In this document: in pieces, positions 8,407 through 16,355 of the stretch
Layout of the letters: each line of letters begins with the position of its first letter
Numbering within the stretch: the first letter of the stretch is position 1
The notes under the pieces: generated by a model
The model's input: the letters and a program-made list of their open reading frames with translations, nothing else
What the model was told of the DNA's origin: nothing
Databases searched by the model: none
Translations under genes and position numbers: made by a program
From: JALORV01 sp963766365
GTDB lineage: Bacteria; Pseudomonadota; Gammaproteobacteria; Burkholderiales; Burkholderiaceae_F
Reading direction: 5' to 3'
NCBI GenBank assembly: GCA_963766365.1
Contig: CAVXZK010000006.1
Coordinates: forward strand, 434,001 to 498,000
Length of the DNA: 64,000 nucleotides

Positions 8407-8421
8407 GCGGCGTGACGCCGC
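8407..8421 (+). terminator. Hairpin after folE2
   Basis: GCGGCG-TGA-CGCCGC forms a perfect 6-bp stem with a 3-base loop, 43 bases after the folE2 stop. A second weak stem (GACTC...GAGTC, about 8446-8460) follows. There is no T-run, so intrinsic termination is uncertain. The 150-base gap from 8364 to 8513 otherwise holds only the upstream region of the FAD oxidoreductase gene. Confidence 0.3.
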
Positions 8422-8513
8422 AGAGCGGCCGTATCCACGAGGGAGACTCGTTTCAAGAGTCGGCTGGAGCGCGCTCGCGCGTTCCGTGATTTCTCCTTAC
8501 TGGATACGCACGA

Positions 8514-9800
8514 ATGAGAATTGCAGTCATCGGTTCCGGCATTTCCGGCCTGGGTTGCGCCCACGCGCTGCGCAACGACGCGCATGTGACGCTGTACGAG
8601 GCGGAACCGCGCCTCGGAGGCCATACCAACACCGTCGACGTCACTCTCGACGGCATGACCTTTCCCGTTGACACGGGCTTCCTCGTTTACAACGAACGCA
8701 CCTATCCGAACCTGATCCGGCTCTTCAGCGAACTCGGCGTGCCGACTGCGAAGAGCGACATGTCCTTTGCCGTTAGCGTGCTGCACGGCCGGCGTCGCAT
8801 CGAATGGAGCGGTACTGACCTCAACGGCGTGTTCGCGCAGCGGCGCAACCTGGCGTCACCGCGTTTCCTCACGATGTTGCGCGACATCCTCAGGTTCAAC
8901 GCGCAGGCGACGCGCCTTGCCAGCGGACAGGAGGCCACGGATCCGACGCTTTCACTCGGCGAGTTCCTCGACGTGCACCGCTATGGCGCGCCGTTCCGCC
9001 AGTGGTACCTGCTGCCGATGGCGGCGGCGATCTGGTCGTGCCCGATCGAGACGATGCTGGCCTACCCGGTCACCACCTTTGTCCGCTTCTGCCACAACCA
9101 CGGGCTGCTGCAGGTGAACAACCGGCCGCAATGGTTCACGGTCAGGGGCGGCGCACGACAGTACGTGCGGCGCATCGCCGCCGGACTGCATGAAGTGCGC
9201 ACCGCCGACCCGGTCATCGACGTGCGGCGCGATGCGGCCAGCCGGCGCGTCATCGTGCGCAGCCGCTCCGGCAGTGTGCTGTTCGACCACGTGGTGATGG
9301 CATGCCACAGCGACCAGGCGCAGCGCCTGCTGGTCGATGCCGACAGCAGTGAACGCGGGGTCATCGGCAACGTCGGCTACCAGCCCAATCGCGCGGTGCT
9401 GCACACCGACGCCCGCCTGATGCCGGTGCTGCGCCGCGTCTGGTCGTCGTGGAACTACATCAGCGACGGCGCGCCGACACCGTCCGTGTCGGTCACCTAC
9501 CTGCTGAACAAGCTGCAGCCGCTGCCCTTCAAGACGCCGCTGCTGCTGTCACTGAACCCGACGACCGAGCCGCAGGCGGACTCCGTGATTGCAGAGTTCA
9601 ACTACACGCATCCGGTGTTCGATCGCAAGGCGATCGAGGCGCAGCAGCGCCTGCCCGGGGTGCAGGGACGCCGAAATGTGTGGTTTGCGGGCGCCTGGAC
9701 CGGCTACGGCTTCCACGAGGACGGGCTGAAGTCCGGACTCGCCGTGTCCGCCGCGCTTCGTCGAGTGCTCGACCGCGCGCCGCTGCAGCGCGTCGCCTGA
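8514..9800 (+). CDS. FAD-dependent oxidoreductase (amine oxidase/desaturase-like)
   Basis: This 428-residue flavoprotein belongs to the amine oxidase/phytoene-desaturase fold. The dinucleotide motif VIGSGISGLG is at residues 5-14, with an acidic residue ending beta-2 (LYEAEPRLGGHTNT), and the C-terminal FAD motif is WFAGAWTGYGFHEDGLKSG. Genes of this type stand beside DUF1365 and CFA-synthase-like genes in many proteobacteria. Some members desaturate methylated fatty acyl chains in furan fatty acid synthesis. This gene is separated from its DUF1365/methyltransferase partners by a tetR gene on the other strand, which is a rearrangement of the usual order. The product probably acts at the cytoplasmic membrane face on phospholipid acyl chains; this role is inferred. 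Confidence 0.88.
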   Translation: MRIAVIGSGISGLGCAHALRNDAHVTLYEAEPRLGGHTNTVDVTLDGMTFPVDTGFLVYNERTYPNLIRLFSELGVPTAKSDMSFAVSVLHGRRRIEWSGTDLNGVFAQRRNLASPRFLTMLRDILRFNAQATRLASGQEATDPTLSLGEFLDVHRYGAPFRQWYLLPMAAAIWSCPIETMLAYPVTTFVRFCHNHGLLQVNNRPQWFTVRGGARQYVRRIAAGLHEVRTADPVIDVRRDAASRRVIVRSRSGSVLFDHVVMACHSDQAQRLLVDADSSERGVIGNVGYQPNRAVLHTDARLMPVLRRVWSSWNYISDGAPTPSVSVTYLLNKLQPLPFKTPLLLSLNPTTEPQADSVIAEFNYTHPVFDRKAIEAQQRLPGVQGRRNVWFAGAWTGYGFHEDGLKSGLAVSAALRRVLDRAPLQRVA

Positions 9801-9827
9801 AGCCACGCACCGGGACGGCCCATGCAA

Positions 9828-10463
9828 TCAGGACGGACGCGCCGCGAGGCCGGCAAAGCAGGTCGTCGTCACCAGTTCGACGATTTGCTCGTCCCGGTAG
9901 TTGCCCGAGAGTCCGAGGTAGTCGGACACCGGGTCGCAGGCGCGTGCATAGAGCGTGTAAAGCACCACCTCCGGAGGCAGCGACGCGCTGATTTCGCCGC
10001 GCGCCTGCCCCTGCTCGATCCAGTGCCCCAACCGGTCGCTGACGTCGATCAGGCGCTCGATATACGCCTTGTTTCGCACCAACGCGTCGCGCAGCGCCGA
10101 GCGTGTCGAGGGCAGCGATGGCATCTGGCCCCGCAGGTGCTCGGCGACGGCCCAGCGAACGACGGCCTTGAGATTGTCGACTGGCGGGGCATCAGCCGGC
10201 AGCGACTGGATGACTTCGAGGGTCCGATCGAGCAGTCGCACCATCGCCGCCGCGGCGAGCGCTTCCTTCGACTCGAAATGCTTGTACAGGCTGGCCTTGG
10301 CGATGCCGACGACGGCAGCGACTTCGTCCACCGTCATCAGGTCGTAGCCCTTCTCCGCCAGCAGGCCATTGACCGCCTGCAGGATCACGTCCTCCCGCAG
10401 GCGCTGCTGCTGCTCCTTCAGAGTAAGTCGCCGTGGCTCGGCGACGGGGACAGCGGGGACCAT
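9828..10463 (-). CDS. TetR/AcrR family transcriptional regulator
   Basis: This 211-residue repressor-type protein has an N-terminal helix-turn-helix (about 25-70: ILQAVNGLLAEKGYDLMTVDEVAAVVGIAKASLYKHF in pieces) followed by an all-helical ligand domain of the usual size. It is transcribed away from the DUF1365-methyltransferase cluster, with 144 bases between its start and the chosen DUF1365 start. A good inverted repeat, TGAAC-N6-GTTCA (10541-10556), lies between the genes, so it likely represses both its own gene and the lipid-modifying operon. The inducer is unknown. A fatty acyl ligand would fit the neighbours, but nothing in the sequence proves it. Confidence 0.92.
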   Translation of the reverse strand: MVPAVPVAEPRRLTLKEQQQRLREDVILQAVNGLLAEKGYDLMTVDEVAAVVGIAKASLYKHFESKEALAAAAMVRLLDRTLEVIQSLPADAPPVDNLKAVVRWAVAEHLRGQMPSLPSTRSALRDALVRNKAYIERLIDVSDRLGHWIEQGQARGEISASLPPEVVLYTLYARACDPVSDYLGLSGNYRDEQIVELVTTTCFAGLAARPS

Positions 10464-10518
10464 CGATGCTCCTCACGGCCGGCAATCCCCGACCGGTTCT
10501 GGTGGACTGGTTCAGGGA

Positions 10519-10567
10519 TCATACTACATCGTTTTAGCTTGAACTAATCGGTTCATTGTGTAAACTC
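10519..10567. promoter_or_regulatory. TetR operator and divergent promoters
   Basis: TGAAC-TAATCG-GTTCA (10541-10556) is an exact 5+5 inverted repeat. It overlaps a possible plus-strand promoter (TTGAAC 10540-10545, 16 bases, TAAACT 10562-10567). It also lies beside a minus-strand -10, TATGAT (10519-10524), for the tetR gene. A second GGTTCA half-site occurs at 10510-10515. The region is clearly AT-rich compared with its surroundings. Confidence 0.6.
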
Positions 10568-10607
10568 AAAAGACTTATTGCTCAGCTTCCGCCGAACCCT
10601 AACCGGC

Positions 10608-11399
10608 ATGTCGACCACAGCGTCATCTCCAATGATCGGCTTCGGCCAGATCCGCCACACACGCTTGCGGCCGGCAGCGAACGCGTTCGCGTATGCCGGA
10701 TATTTCCTGCGCCTGCCGCTCCGTGCGCTCGCGGCGCAACCGCAGTTGGCCGGCCGGCTCACGTTGAATGGCCGCGGCGTATTTGCCGTCAACGATGGCG
10801 ATCACGGCGACGGCCGGCCATTGCTGGCCTGGATCGACGACCTGCTGCGCAGCGAGGGCGTTCCGGACGCGGACGGCGAGGTCTGGCTGCACACCTTTCC
10901 GCGGGTGCTGGGCTATGTCTTCAACCCGGTGAGCTTCTGGTTCGCGCACCGCGCCGACGGCTCGCTGCGCGCGATCGTCTGCGAAGTCAACAACACCTTC
11001 GGCGAACGCCATTGCTACCTGCTTGCGCACCGGGATGGGCGCCCGCTCGCCTACGGGGAGACCCTGGAAGCGCGCAAGGTCTTCCATGTCTCGCCCTTCT
11101 GCCATATCGAGGGGCGCTATCGCTTCCGCTTCATGCTGAGCCGGCCCGAAGCGCCCTCCGCGCAGCGCTGGGTCGCCCGCATCGACTACGACGACGACGA
11201 GGGCCCGTTGCTGATGACCTCGGTGTCAGGGGACCTGGAGCCCCTGACCGGCCGTGCCGTGCTGCGCGCACTGGTTGGCTACCCGGCGTTCACGTTCGGC
11301 GTGATCGCCCGCATCCACTGGCAGGCGCTGCGGCTGTGGCTGAAGCGCGTTCCCTTCATTTCCAAGCCGGAGCCTCCGGCGCAACACGTGACTCGTTAG
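10608..11399 (+). CDS. DUF1365 protein of the CFA-synthase-linked lipid cluster
   Basis: This DUF1365 protein has 263 residues from this start. The biochemical role of the family is unproven, but it sits almost always beside a CFA-synthase-like methyltransferase and an FAD oxidoreductase. Family marks seen are GQIRHTRLRP near the N terminus, the central FPRVLGYVFNPVSFWFAHR, CEVNNTFGERHCYLL, and KVFHVSPFCHIEGRYRFRF. The ATG at 10608 is preferred to one at 10578 because the predicted transcript start (about 10574) would leave almost no leader for the earlier one. It is first in a run of eight tightly packed genes to 17225. The protein ends 5 bases before the methyltransferase start, so the two are surely co-expressed. 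Confidence 0.9.
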   Translation: MSTTASSPMIGFGQIRHTRLRPAANAFAYAGYFLRLPLRALAAQPQLAGRLTLNGRGVFAVNDGDHGDGRPLLAWIDDLLRSEGVPDADGEVWLHTFPRVLGYVFNPVSFWFAHRADGSLRAIVCEVNNTFGERHCYLLAHRDGRPLAYGETLEARKVFHVSPFCHIEGRYRFRFMLSRPEAPSAQRWVARIDYDDDEGPLLMTSVSGDLEPLTGRAVLRALVGYPAFTFGVIARIHWQALRLWLKRVPFISKPEPPAQHVTR

Positions 11400-11404
11400 A
11401 GCCC

Positions 11405-12646
11405 ATGAGCCATCTCGCCCACGCCCTCGACGTTCGCAACTCCCTCGATACGGCTCGCTTTCCTGCCGACGCAAGGCTGGCGCTCGGCCTGCTCGAGCGC
11501 ATGCGGCACGGCCGCCTGGAAGTGACATTTCCGGACGGGCAGCGTGCCTATTTCGGTGACCTGCGCTCGCCCGAGCACGCCGATCTGACGCTCAAGAACT
11601 GGAATGTCGTGCGTGCGGCACTGAAGAGCGGCGACATCGGATTTTCCGAGTCCTACATCGCAGGCGACTGGTCGACGCACGATCTGGTACGCCTGCTGGT
11701 GTTCTTCGTGGCCAACCGCGAGGCCGCGGAGAGCGCGATCTATGGTTCGTTCATCGGCCGGATGGCCTATCGAATCCGGCATCTCCTGAATCGCAATACG
11801 CGCACCCGGGCGAAGAAGAACATCCACGCGCACTACGACCTCGGCAACGACTTCTACGCACTGTGGCTCGATCAGACCATGACCTACTCCAGCGCGCTGT
11901 TCGCGCGTCGGGCTGGGCCTCATGACGTCGCGGGCACCGAGGAACTCGAAAGGGGCCAGCACGCCAAGTACGCGCGGGTACTTGACGAACTGCGGCTTGC
12001 GCCCGGTGGACGCCTGCTGGAAATCGGCTGCGGCTGGGGCGGCCTGGCCGAAGCCGCGGCGCGGCGCGGACTTGCGGTCAGCGGGCTGACCCTGTCCACT
12101 GAACAACTGGCCTGGGCCCGCCAGCGACTGGCCAACGCCGGACTCCCTGGCGAGCTGCACTTGCGCGACTACCGCGACGAGAGTGGCCAGTACGACGGCA
12201 TCGCCTCGATCGAGATGTTCGAGGCCGTCGGTGAGGCCTACTGGCCGTCGTACTTCGCGACGCTGAAACGGTGCCTGAAGCCGGGCGGTCGGGCCTGCCT
12301 GCAGACAATCGTCATTGCCGACCACCTGTTCGACCGCTACCGCGCCGGCACGGACTTCATCCAGCAGTACATCTTTCCGGGCGGCATGCTGCCGTCGCCC
12401 GCAGCGTTCCGCGCGCAGGCGCACGCGGCCGGGCTCGAGGTCATCAACGAGTACCGCTTCGGCCACGACTATGCACGCACGCTGGCGACCTGGCGCGCGT
12501 CGTTCCACGCGAGTCTGGATCAGGTCCGCGCACTGGGCTTCGACGACAGTTTCGTGCGCATCTGGGATTTCTATCTCGCGTATTGCGAGGCCGCGTTTGC
12601 CCGGGAGAACACCGATGTCATCCAGTACACACTCGTCCCACGCTGA
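11405..12646 (+). CDS. Cyclopropane-fatty-acid-synthase-like SAM methyltransferase
   Basis: This 413-residue enzyme moves a one-carbon unit from S-adenosylmethionine to unsaturated acyl chains of membrane phospholipids. Features are an N-terminal lipid-binding part (about 1-130), the signature HAHYDLGNDFYALWLD (141-156), SAM motif LLEIGCGWGGL (204-214), EMFEAVGEAYW (270-280), and QQYIFPGGMLPS (320-331), which in CFA synthase lies at the bicarbonate and acyl site. A catalytic-type Tyr follows near the C terminus (WDFYLAYCEAAF). With DUF1365 and an FAD oxidoreductase next to it, it is more likely a UfaM-type methylase (furan or methyl-branched fatty acids) than a plain cyclopropane synthase. 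The start at 11405 lies 5 bases after DUF1365. The end overlaps the next gene by 32 bases. Confidence 0.92.
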   Translation: MSHLAHALDVRNSLDTARFPADARLALGLLERMRHGRLEVTFPDGQRAYFGDLRSPEHADLTLKNWNVVRAALKSGDIGFSESYIAGDWSTHDLVRLLVFFVANREAAESAIYGSFIGRMAYRIRHLLNRNTRTRAKKNIHAHYDLGNDFYALWLDQTMTYSSALFARRAGPHDVAGTEELERGQHAKYARVLDELRLAPGGRLLEIGCGWGGLAEAAARRGLAVSGLTLSTEQLAWARQRLANAGLPGELHLRDYRDESGQYDGIASIEMFEAVGEAYWPSYFATLKRCLKPGGRACLQTIVIADHLFDRYRAGTDFIQQYIFPGGMLPSPAAFRAQAHAAGLEVINEYRFGHDYARTLATWRASFHASLDQVRALGFDDSFVRIWDFYLAYCEAAFARENTDVIQYTLVPR

Positions 12647-13259
12647 GCACGCGCCGGTCGCGCGCCGCCTGCGCGGCTGGAGCAGCGTCGCGGCGTTGTC
12701 CGTCGCTCTGCTCTCGAGCGCGCTGGCCGGCAGCGCCGTGGCATCGACGCAGCGGACGGCCGTGGCTCCGGCGTCCAAGGCGAGCTCTGCTCCCGATCAT
12801 GTACGCCGCTACATCGACGACGCGCGCACACTCGGCGGCGGGCGGCTCACCTGGTTCGGCCTGCATATCTACGATGCGCTGCTGTTTGTGCCGCGTGGTT
12901 TCGACAGCGCCAATCCTTCGGCACACCCGTTCGCGCTCGAACTCGCCTATGCGCGCAGCCTCGATGGGCAGGCGATCGCCGAGCGCAGCCACGACGAAAT
13001 CGCACGGCTGAAGATCGGCAACGAGGCGCAGCGCACCCGCTGGCTGGCCGAAATGTCGGCGCTGTTTCCAGACGTGCAGGCAGGCCAGCGGCTCGCCGGC
13101 ATCTACAGGCCGGGCGGCGAAACGCGCTTCTACCTGGACGGCCGCTACCTCGGCGCAGTCGCCGATCCGGAGTTCGGCCGCGCTTTCTTCGCGATCTGGC
13201 TCGACCCCCGCACCAGCGCGCCACAACTGCGCGCCAGCCTGCTGCGGCCGCTGAACTGA
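12615..13259 (+). CDS. Chalcone-isomerase-like periplasmic protein
   Basis: This 214-residue protein is of the chalcone-isomerase-like (Chalcone_3) family, a lipid-binding fold of unknown bacterial role. It has a long N-terminal leader with a hydrophobic stretch (SVAALSVALLSSALAGSAVA, about 24-43), so export is likely. The mature part shows the family's GGRLTWFGLHIYDALLFVP and LELAYARSLDGQAIAERS, followed by FYLDGRYLGAVADPEFGRAFFAIWLDP. The start at 12615 lies inside the end of the methyltransferase gene (32-base overlap), which implies translational coupling. The family is a regular partner of the DUF1365/CFA cluster and may carry or stabilise the modified lipid; this is a guess. Confidence 0.85.
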   Translation: MSSSTHSSHAEHAPVARRLRGWSSVAALSVALLSSALAGSAVASTQRTAVAPASKASSAPDHVRRYIDDARTLGGGRLTWFGLHIYDALLFVPRGFDSANPSAHPFALELAYARSLDGQAIAERSHDEIARLKIGNEAQRTRWLAEMSALFPDVQAGQRLAGIYRPGGETRFYLDGRYLGAVADPEFGRAFFAIWLDPRTSAPQLRASLLRPLN

Positions 13260-13266
13260 ACCGGTC

Positions 13267-14571
13267 GTGACCACCGCATCGCCGCTCGCCGCTCCCGTGC
13301 TGGCGCCCCCGACCGCCGTCGACGGCCGGCCGCGGCGCGAGATGCTCGCGTACGGCGCGCTCGGCGCCCCGCTGGCGATGATGGCCCTGCCGGTCTATGT
13401 GCTGGTGCCCAAGTTCTATTTCGAGGCGACCGGACTGTCGCTCGCGATCATCGGCGCCGTGCTGCTGTTGACGCGACTTGCCGATGCCTTGATCGACCCG
13501 TTCCTGGGCGCATGGGTCGACCGCAGCAAGCGTCGCGGCTCATACCTGCGACCGGTGCTGATTGCGATGCCGCCGCTGGGGCTCGGCTTCGTGTTCATGC
13601 TGATGCCGCCGGGGGGACTGGGCACGGCCGCTGCCACGGCATGGCTCGCGGTGACCTTGACGGCGGCGTACCTGGGATATTCGCTGGCGTCGGTGGCCTA
13701 TCAGGCGTGGGGCGCCGAACTCGCCCACACGGACCACGCACGGGCTCGGGTGGCGGCGTGGCGTGAAGGCGCCGGGCTGGTCGGCGTCATCGCGGCGTCG
13801 GTCATTCCGTACGCGCTCGGCGCGCCGAGCCTGGTCGCCCTGTTTCTCATCTCGCTTGCCGTCGCGCTCGTACTGCTGGTGCGCCACGCGCCGCGGCCTG
13901 CCGGGCGACCGGACGCGCCGGCTCCCAGCGCGTTACGCGCAGTGACGCTGCCGCTGGCGACCTCGCGCTTCCGCTGGCTGCTGGCGGTGTTCGTCGCCAA
14001 CGGTATCGCGGCTGCAATCCCGGCCTCGCTCGTGCTGTTCTTCGTCGCCGACCGACTCGAACTCGAAGCACGGTCCGGCGTCTTCCTCGCGCTTTACTTC
14101 ATTGCCGGCGCCGCCAGCATGCCGCTGTGGATCCGGTTGGCGGAACGGATGCGGCTCGAAGCCGTGTGGCTCATCGGCATGATCGCCGCCGTGGTCGCCT
14201 TCGTGTGGTCCTACGCCCTCGGTGCAGGCGACTTCGCGGCTTTCGCGATGATCTGCGCTCTGTCGGGCGTGGCGCTCGGCGCCGACCTCGCCCTCCCGCC
14301 GGCGCTGCTGGCGCGCGTGATCGAGGACAACCGCCACACCGGCCAGCACGAGGGTGCGTACTTCGGCCTGTGGAATCTCGCCAACAAGCTGAACCTCGCC
14401 CTGGCTGCAGGCATCGCTCTGCCCGCCCTGGAACTGCTCGGCTACACGCCGGGCTCACGCTCGCCGACGGCGCTCGCCTCGCTGTCTTTCGCGTACGCCG
14501 TGCTGCCGTGCGCGCTGAAACTCGGCGCCGCCGCGCTTCTGGCCACGGCCTGGCGCACTCACCGCATCTAA
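13267..14571 (+). CDS. MFS transporter, GPH/MelB-like
   Basis: This 434-residue inner-membrane protein has about 12 hydrophobic helices. It resembles sugar:cation symporter (GPH) type carriers: YGALGAPLAMMALPVYVLVPKF in helix 1, RLADALIDPFLGAWVDRSKRR in helix 2 and its loop, and SVAYQAWGAELA in helix 4. The start is GTG at 13267, 7 bases after the chalcone-isomerase-like stop. MFS proteins of this group are part of DUF1365/CFA/DUF3833 clusters in many proteobacteria. There it may flip or move a lipid-derived compound rather than a sugar, which is an inference from context only. Confidence 0.87.
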   Translation: MTTASPLAAPVLAPPTAVDGRPRREMLAYGALGAPLAMMALPVYVLVPKFYFEATGLSLAIIGAVLLLTRLADALIDPFLGAWVDRSKRRGSYLRPVLIAMPPLGLGFVFMLMPPGGLGTAAATAWLAVTLTAAYLGYSLASVAYQAWGAELAHTDHARARVAAWREGAGLVGVIAASVIPYALGAPSLVALFLISLAVALVLLVRHAPRPAGRPDAPAPSALRAVTLPLATSRFRWLLAVFVANGIAAAIPASLVLFFVADRLELEARSGVFLALYFIAGAASMPLWIRLAERMRLEAVWLIGMIAAVVAFVWSYALGAGDFAAFAMICALSGVALGADLALPPALLARVIEDNRHTGQHEGAYFGLWNLANKLNLALAAGIALPALELLGYTPGSRSPTALASLSFAYAVLPCALKLGAAALLATAWRTHRI

Positions 14572-14579
14572 GGGAATCC

Positions 14580-15119
14580 ATGTTCATCCGCGCCTGCCTT
14601 GCCACGCTCGCCCTGCTGCTGGCGAGCTGCTCGACCGTCGACCCCCAGGTCTACCGTAACGAGGAGCCGGCGCTCGACATGCAGCGCTACTTCAACGGCA
14701 CTCTGGAAGGCCACGGCATGTTCCAGGACCGCAGCGGCCAGGTGCAACGCCGTTTCGTCGTCACCATCAAGGCGAGCTGGGTCGGTGACGTCGGCACGCT
14801 CGACGAGGACTTCGTCTGGTCCGACGGAAAGCGCGAGAAGCGCGTGTGGACGCTACGCAAGGCCCCCGGCGATGCGACGGGCGCGCGCTGGGTCGGCACC
14901 GCCGCCGATGTCATCGGCGAGGCGCGCGGAATCGTCAGCGGCAACGCACTCCACTGGACCTACACCTTCAACCTGCAGACCGACGACGGCAAGCGCTACG
15001 AGGTCGCTTTCGACGACTGGATGTTCCTGATCGACGACCGCGTGATGCTGAATCGCGCGGTGATGAGCTTCTACGGTTTCCGCGTCGGCGAGGTCTTCAT
15101 TTCCTTCCGCAGGCTCTGA
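14580..15119 (+). CDS. DUF3833 lipoprotein
   Basis: This 179-residue lipoprotein has a short leader ending in LLAS and the lipidated Cys17, with Ser at +2, which allows outer-membrane sorting. The mature part is a small beta-rich domain with GTLEGHGMFQDRSGQVQRRF, LDEDFVWSDG, WTYTFNLQTDDG and a final MSFYGFRVGEVFISFRR, as expected for DUF3833. Its function is unknown, but the family is nearly always found in DUF1365/CFA clusters. AAGGGA precedes the ATG by 4 bases. The stop overlaps the next start by one base (TGATG), so the SDR after it is translated together with it. Confidence 0.9.
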   Translation: MFIRACLATLALLLASCSTVDPQVYRNEEPALDMQRYFNGTLEGHGMFQDRSGQVQRRFVVTIKASWVGDVGTLDEDFVWSDGKREKRVWTLRKAPGDATGARWVGTAADVIGEARGIVSGNALHWTYTFNLQTDDGKRYEVAFDDWMFLIDDRVMLNRAVMSFYGFRVGEVFISFRRL

Positions 15120-15889
15120 TGGCGCTGAATCCGCGCATCGGGAGCTGGCAGGGCCAGCGCGTCTGGGTCATCGGAGCCTCCTACGGCATCGGTGCGGCGA
15201 TTGCGCGCCGGCTGATCAACGACGGCGCCCGCGTCGCGATGTCGGCACGCAGCCGCGAACTGCTCGACGCCATCGCCGAAGGTAACGGCGCGCTGGTCGA
15301 AGTGCTGGATGTGACCGACCCGGCGTCGGTGAAGAAGGCCGCCAAGTCGATACTCGCTGCCTGGGGGGGCATCGATCTCGTGATGATCGTCGCCGGCACG
15401 CACCTCGAGATGCGGGCTGATACCTTCGACATGGCGCGGGCCACGCGGCTCTTCGAGGTCAACGTCATGGGCGTGCTGCACTGCCTGGACGCGGTGCTGC
15501 CAGTCCTGCTCAGGCAAGGCCGCGGAGGCGTGGCGATCGTCTCGTCGGTCGCCGGTTACCGCGGCCTGCCAAAGTCCCTGATCTATGGCCCGACCAAAGC
15601 GGCGCTGATCAACCTGGCCGAATCCCTGTACATCGATCTCGCGCCGCGCGGCATTGGCGTTCACCTGGTCAATCCAGGGTTCGTCGACACGCCGCTGACG
15701 CAGAAGAACGAATTCAGGATGCCGGCCCTCATCCCGGCCGACGAGGCCGCCAGGCTGACGCTGAAAGGCATCGCCGACGGCGAGTTCGAGACCCATTTCC
15801 CGAAACGTTTCACCAACGTGATGCGGTTGTTGCGTACGCTGCCCTATCCGGCCTATTTCGCGGCCGTGCGACGGTTCACCGGTACCTAG
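15119..15889 (+). CDS. SDR family oxidoreductase of the lipid cluster
   Basis: This 256-residue short-chain dehydrogenase shows the cofactor motif VIGASYGIG (about 18-26), Arg in MSARSR that favours NADP, the VAGTH variant of NNAG, the catalytic Ser in IVSSVAGYRG, and YGPTKAAL with the Tyr-Lys pair. The C-terminal part (HFPKRFTNVMRLLRTLPYPAYF) resembles SDRs that act on fatty acyl or lipid substrates. It overlaps the DUF3833 gene by one base and is 16 bases from the NTF2-like gene, so it is part of the same transcript. Its probable role is an oxidation or reduction step on the modified acyl chain or a derived compound. Confidence 0.88.
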   Translation: MALNPRIGSWQGQRVWVIGASYGIGAAIARRLINDGARVAMSARSRELLDAIAEGNGALVEVLDVTDPASVKKAAKSILAAWGGIDLVMIVAGTHLEMRADTFDMARATRLFEVNVMGVLHCLDAVLPVLLRQGRGGVAIVSSVAGYRGLPKSLIYGPTKAALINLAESLYIDLAPRGIGVHLVNPGFVDTPLTQKNEFRMPALIPADEAARLTLKGIADGEFETHFPKRFTNVMRLLRTLPYPAYFAAVRRFTGT

Positions 15890-15905
15890 ATTGCCCTTCA
15901 GACCC

Positions 15906-16337
15906 ATGGCGGACGATCCGCGCGTCACGCGCCTGTCACGGTTCTTCGAGACGCTGACACTCGATTCGGTTGCCGAGATCGATTCGGTGTATGCCGACGA
16001 CGCGCGCTTCAAGGACCCGTTTAACGAGGTGCGCGGCCTGCCCGAAGTGCGGCGCGTCTTCGTGCACATGTTCGAACAGGTGAAAAACCCCCGTTTCGTC
16101 GTCACGCGGGCCATTTCGGACGGCAATGACGCTTTCCTGACATGGGATTTCCTGTTCAGCATGAACTTCTCGCCTGACCAACCGCAGGTTATCCGGGGGG
16201 CGACTCATATACAGTTCGATGCAGACGGCCGCGTGGCAGTCCACCGTGACTACTGGGACGCTGCCGAAGAGCTGTACGAGAAGCTGCCGCTGCTGGGCGG
16301 CCTGATGCGCTTCCTGAAGCGCCAGGCGGCGCGCTGA
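15906..16337 (+). CDS. NTF2-like (SnoaL/limonene-epoxide-hydrolase fold) protein
   Basis: This is a 143-residue single-domain protein of the nuclear transport factor 2 fold. These act as small-molecule isomerases, hydrolases or binding proteins. The family start RLSRFFETLTLDSVAEIDSVYADDARFKDPFNEVRG is recognisable in pieces, as is the cone-lining RDYWDAAEELYEKLPLLGGLMRFLKR at the C terminus. The ATG at 15906 is preferred to a TTG five codons earlier. Members of this subgroup are a standard part of the DUF1365/CFA/SDR clusters. No catalytic residues can be assigned with confidence, so the reaction is unknown. The ferritin-like gene follows after 18 bases with its own GGGGAGA ribosome site. Confidence 0.87.
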   Translation: MADDPRVTRLSRFFETLTLDSVAEIDSVYADDARFKDPFNEVRGLPEVRRVFVHMFEQVKNPRFVVTRAISDGNDAFLTWDFLFSMNFSPDQPQVIRGATHIQFDADGRVAVHRDYWDAAEELYEKLPLLGGLMRFLKRQAAR

Positions 16338-16355
16338 CGGCGCGGGGAGACAACG

